Of a DNA stretch of 64,000 bases, positions 61,977 to 64,000 are shown in pieces. This DNA comes from Mortierella sp. BCC40632. Lineage: Eukaryota > Mortierellomycota > Mortierellomycetes > Mortierellales > Mortierellaceae. Location of the stretch: NCBI GenBank assembly GCA_011634665.1, contig WAEK01000003.1, forward strand, positions 2,987,501 to 3,051,500, read 5' to 3'. A model generated the notes under the pieces. It ran no database searches, had not been told where the DNA came from, and was given only the letters and a program-made list of their open reading frames with translations. Made by a program: the position numbers and the translations under genes. Numbering within the stretch: the stretch's first letter is position 1; the number at the start of each line of letters is the position of its first letter.

Positions 61977-63783
61977 CCGTTTTTCACTCTGTTAAGAGCA
62001 AGGAGAAAGAACCAATACTAGACAGGAAAGATGACATGGGGGCAATTCATCCTCCTTTCTTTGTAGGAACCCTTCCTTCCCACCCCCCACCCCCTACTCG
62101 GCTCATTCTCATGTTAACACAGCTGGACTCTTAATGGAATTCTTGGGATGAAATACTCCCAGACAGGGCTACTCCAGACGTACTAAGACAGTGGTAGAAC
62201 ATTAAGTGAATGGCATCTACTGCACTCTTCTAGCTTCATGAGCAAATGTCGTTTACGTCTACGGACAAGAACACGCGTCCAATGTGTGTTCGTAGACTGC
62301 ATAGGGAATTTTTGATGCACGGGCCATAAAAAATCATGTTTTCCCCTCGTATTCACATCTGAGTCTGATGGACAATGGTTTTCGGGGATTCTAATGTTGA
62401 TGATGTTGCGCTAGAGAGGTTAATTGCAATGCCTTTTTGGATCCTGTTCCATCATCGTGCCATCCTAATATGCTTGACTGACTCCATGTAGAGAAAGAGT
62501 GCTGGACTGGGCGGTCCAGAGCAAAGAGTGGATTAAGCTCGGCGAGGATTCTTTCACAAGTCACAGAGGTCCTGATTTTTTTTTTTTTCCTTCTTCCTTG
62601 TCTCCTTGTGCATTCACCATCGTTTACAGATGCAACTACACAGCAATAAGCTCCTTTCTGGGTCACTTTCTTCTCATGTGGATCGGCAAAAATAAAATCT
62701 TTTTTTTTTTTTTTTTTTTTTTGGATTTAACAACCTTCACTTATACTTATACATTTTTTTTTTTTTTTTTTGCGAGTCTCCGAGAATCCGGAAGCAGATA
62801 TAAAACTCCTTTCTTCTGGTCCCTTACGTATGTCATTTCCTGTGCAGAGTGTGCTTGGATTTTCCCTACATCTTCCTTCTTCCATATGCTGATCTTTTGA
62901 AAAAAAAAATACTCCAAAGGAAAGGACATGGTCAGAGGCAATATCCCATGACGAATCAACCTGATCAATCACTACGATTCCGGCGAGTATCCCTGCACCA
63001 CTAGGTGCCCATCCAGGCCGATGATGATGAGAGACAATGAGAGAGAGAGAAGGAGAGAGAGAAAAAAATACGACCTTTGACTGCCGTTGCGCTTTCTATC
63101 TCTTTCTCTCGCTCTCACGTATACAGTGTGCTGATGCGGACAAAAAAAAAATTATAGCAAGGCCGAATGGTCGCCGAGAAATGAGCTTCGCAGACGGCAA
63201 GATCAGTCCAGACTTGTCCAACACACAAGCCCGAAGCGCTTGCTTGCTAAAATCTGGGCAGTCGGATGGAATAAAGACGTACTTTAGCAAGCAAAACTCG
63301 ACAAATTCTTTTTTTTTTTTTTTTTTTCTCGGGTCAGTCCGACCTTTGCATATGTCTTTTTAGCACACGGATATCCCTCCATAGCCCATCCATAGTGCCA
63401 TTACACCAATATCCAGTTTTGAGAGCGCTAGCCAGCATCGCACGTCTTTCTTGCTCGCTCTCTCATTGTCCCTTTTTTTTTTTTTTTTTTTTTTTTTTTA
63501 CATCTTTGACCCGTTCATTCAATCCACCAGTACAATATTACCTTCATTGGAAAAAAAAAAAAAAAAAAAAAAGCATGAAGGATGTTTACTATCTATTTTG
63601 TACTTCTGGTACTATCTCAAGTTTATTCATTTCTGTCTTTGTAGATGAATCTCTAATACCAAAAGTAGCACCGTTCCTTGATTCGGTTGGCAGAGTGTTG
63701 ACATCAATCTCTAGAAGAGGAGTTATTCAGCGTTATCATCATCATCATCATCATCAACTTTCCAAGAACTGACCTTGAACACC
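58173..63783. other. Long spacer with no supported gene
   Basis: About 5.6 kb holding (GA)n (58360-58440, 58500-58526), (AC)n at 59083-59103, GAAAA repeats (59350-59410), (CT)n at 60091-60136, T-runs (60869-60892, 61940-61974, 62701-62722, 62755-62771, 63472-63499) and an A22 run (63551-63572). Weakly coding-like pieces occur at 61134-61418 (+), 60350-60790 (-) and 62391-62666 (-), none with a recognisable motif or clean gene structure. The right end is probably promoter of the gene starting at 63784. Confidence 0.45.
60091..60136. repeat. (CT)n microsatellite
   Basis: A pure CT run of about 46 bases in a spacer. No gene is attached. Confidence 0.9.
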
Positions 63784-64000
63784 ATGGGCCGCTTCCGTCC
63801 CTGCAAACTGGGTCTATCAAAGATGACCGCCGCCAGAGACACAGCTCAAGAGAACAATCAACCAGAGCATGCTCTGGCTGCAGCTCGCATCGAAGACAAT
63901 ACCACAAAAGACAAATCAAATGTTGACCCGACCACCCATGAAAGAGCCAGAGAATCTCGATCACGGTCGCTTTCGCCTCCTAGTCGTTCGTCCACAACGG
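63784..64000 (+). CDS. Unknown protein, N-terminal part, runs off the right edge
   Basis: ATG at 63784 in a strong context (ACCATGG) opens a frame that stays open for all 72 remaining codons. The peptide begins MGRFRPCKLGLSKMTAARDT, continues with an Ala/Glu/Asn-rich part and ends in a Ser/Arg-rich stretch (RARESRSRSLSPPSRSSTT). SR dipeptides hint at a nuclear or RNA-related protein, but no domain has begun and I do not assign a family. Just upstream is a (CAT)n run at 63737-63753. The reading frame has no stop and ordinary codon use, unlike the repeat frames around it. Confidence 0.5.
   Translation, partial: MGRFRPCKLGLSKMTAARDTAQENNQPEHALAAARIEDNTTKDKSNVDPTTHERARESRSRSLSPPSRSSTT

Overview
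The window is nuclear DNA of a filamentous fungus. Genes carry many short GT-AG introns, and the products are fungal types: a Zn2Cys6 transcription factor, a Kei1-type regulator of inositol phosphorylceramide synthase, an Itc1-type chromatin subunit and an Nha1-type antiporter. Long (GA)n/(CT)n tracts and A/T homopolymers fill introns and spacers. Together these suggest an early-diverging fungus such as a Mortierella relative. That placement is my inference; no phylogenetic marker was compared.

Layout: 175-324 (-) first exon of a linker histone H1. 0.64-3.3 kb: two convergent decayed reading frames around a cluster of perfect palindromes. 4.07-8.82 (+) ITC1-like WAC/DDT/WHIM protein, 13 exons. 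8.94-10.45 (-) RING-CH membrane ubiquitin ligase. 11.44-14.83 (+) cytosolic glutaminyl-tRNA synthetase. 15.16-18.71 (-) very low-complexity F-box protein. 21.72-23.34 (+) KEI1. 24.09-24.16 (-) tRNA-His(GTG). 26.16-26.69 (-) small GPI-anchored, KRE9/KNH1-like protein. 30.94-32.09 (+) single-pass SH3 membrane protein. 37.88-45.24 (+) giant Zn2Cys6 regulator. Then four genes in tandem on the minus strand: ribosomal protein eL42 (45.60-46.21), an armadillo-fold protein with an N-terminal membrane anchor (46.74-50.58), a PTS2-bearing peroxisomal 3-ketoacyl-CoA thiolase (51.04-52.89) and a plasma-membrane Na+/H+ antiporter (54.20-58.17). A gene begins at 63.78 (+) and runs off the right edge.

The genes do not form an obvious pathway or cluster. 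They are mostly housekeeping functions: translation, chromatin, sphingolipid synthesis, beta-oxidation and ion homeostasis. They are separated by repeat-filled spacers of up to about 5.8 kb. Exon models were built by hand from splice motifs, reading-frame phase and protein family resemblance. I saw no complete mobile element, CRISPR array or rRNA gene. Points worth checking: a KEI1 junction that cannot be joined in frame by GT-AG, an ARM-gene intron made almost wholly of (GTTTTTT)n, a ribosomal gene whose start codon is hidden in an unresolved mini-exon, and two decayed frames that keep phase for over 1 kb with only point stops.
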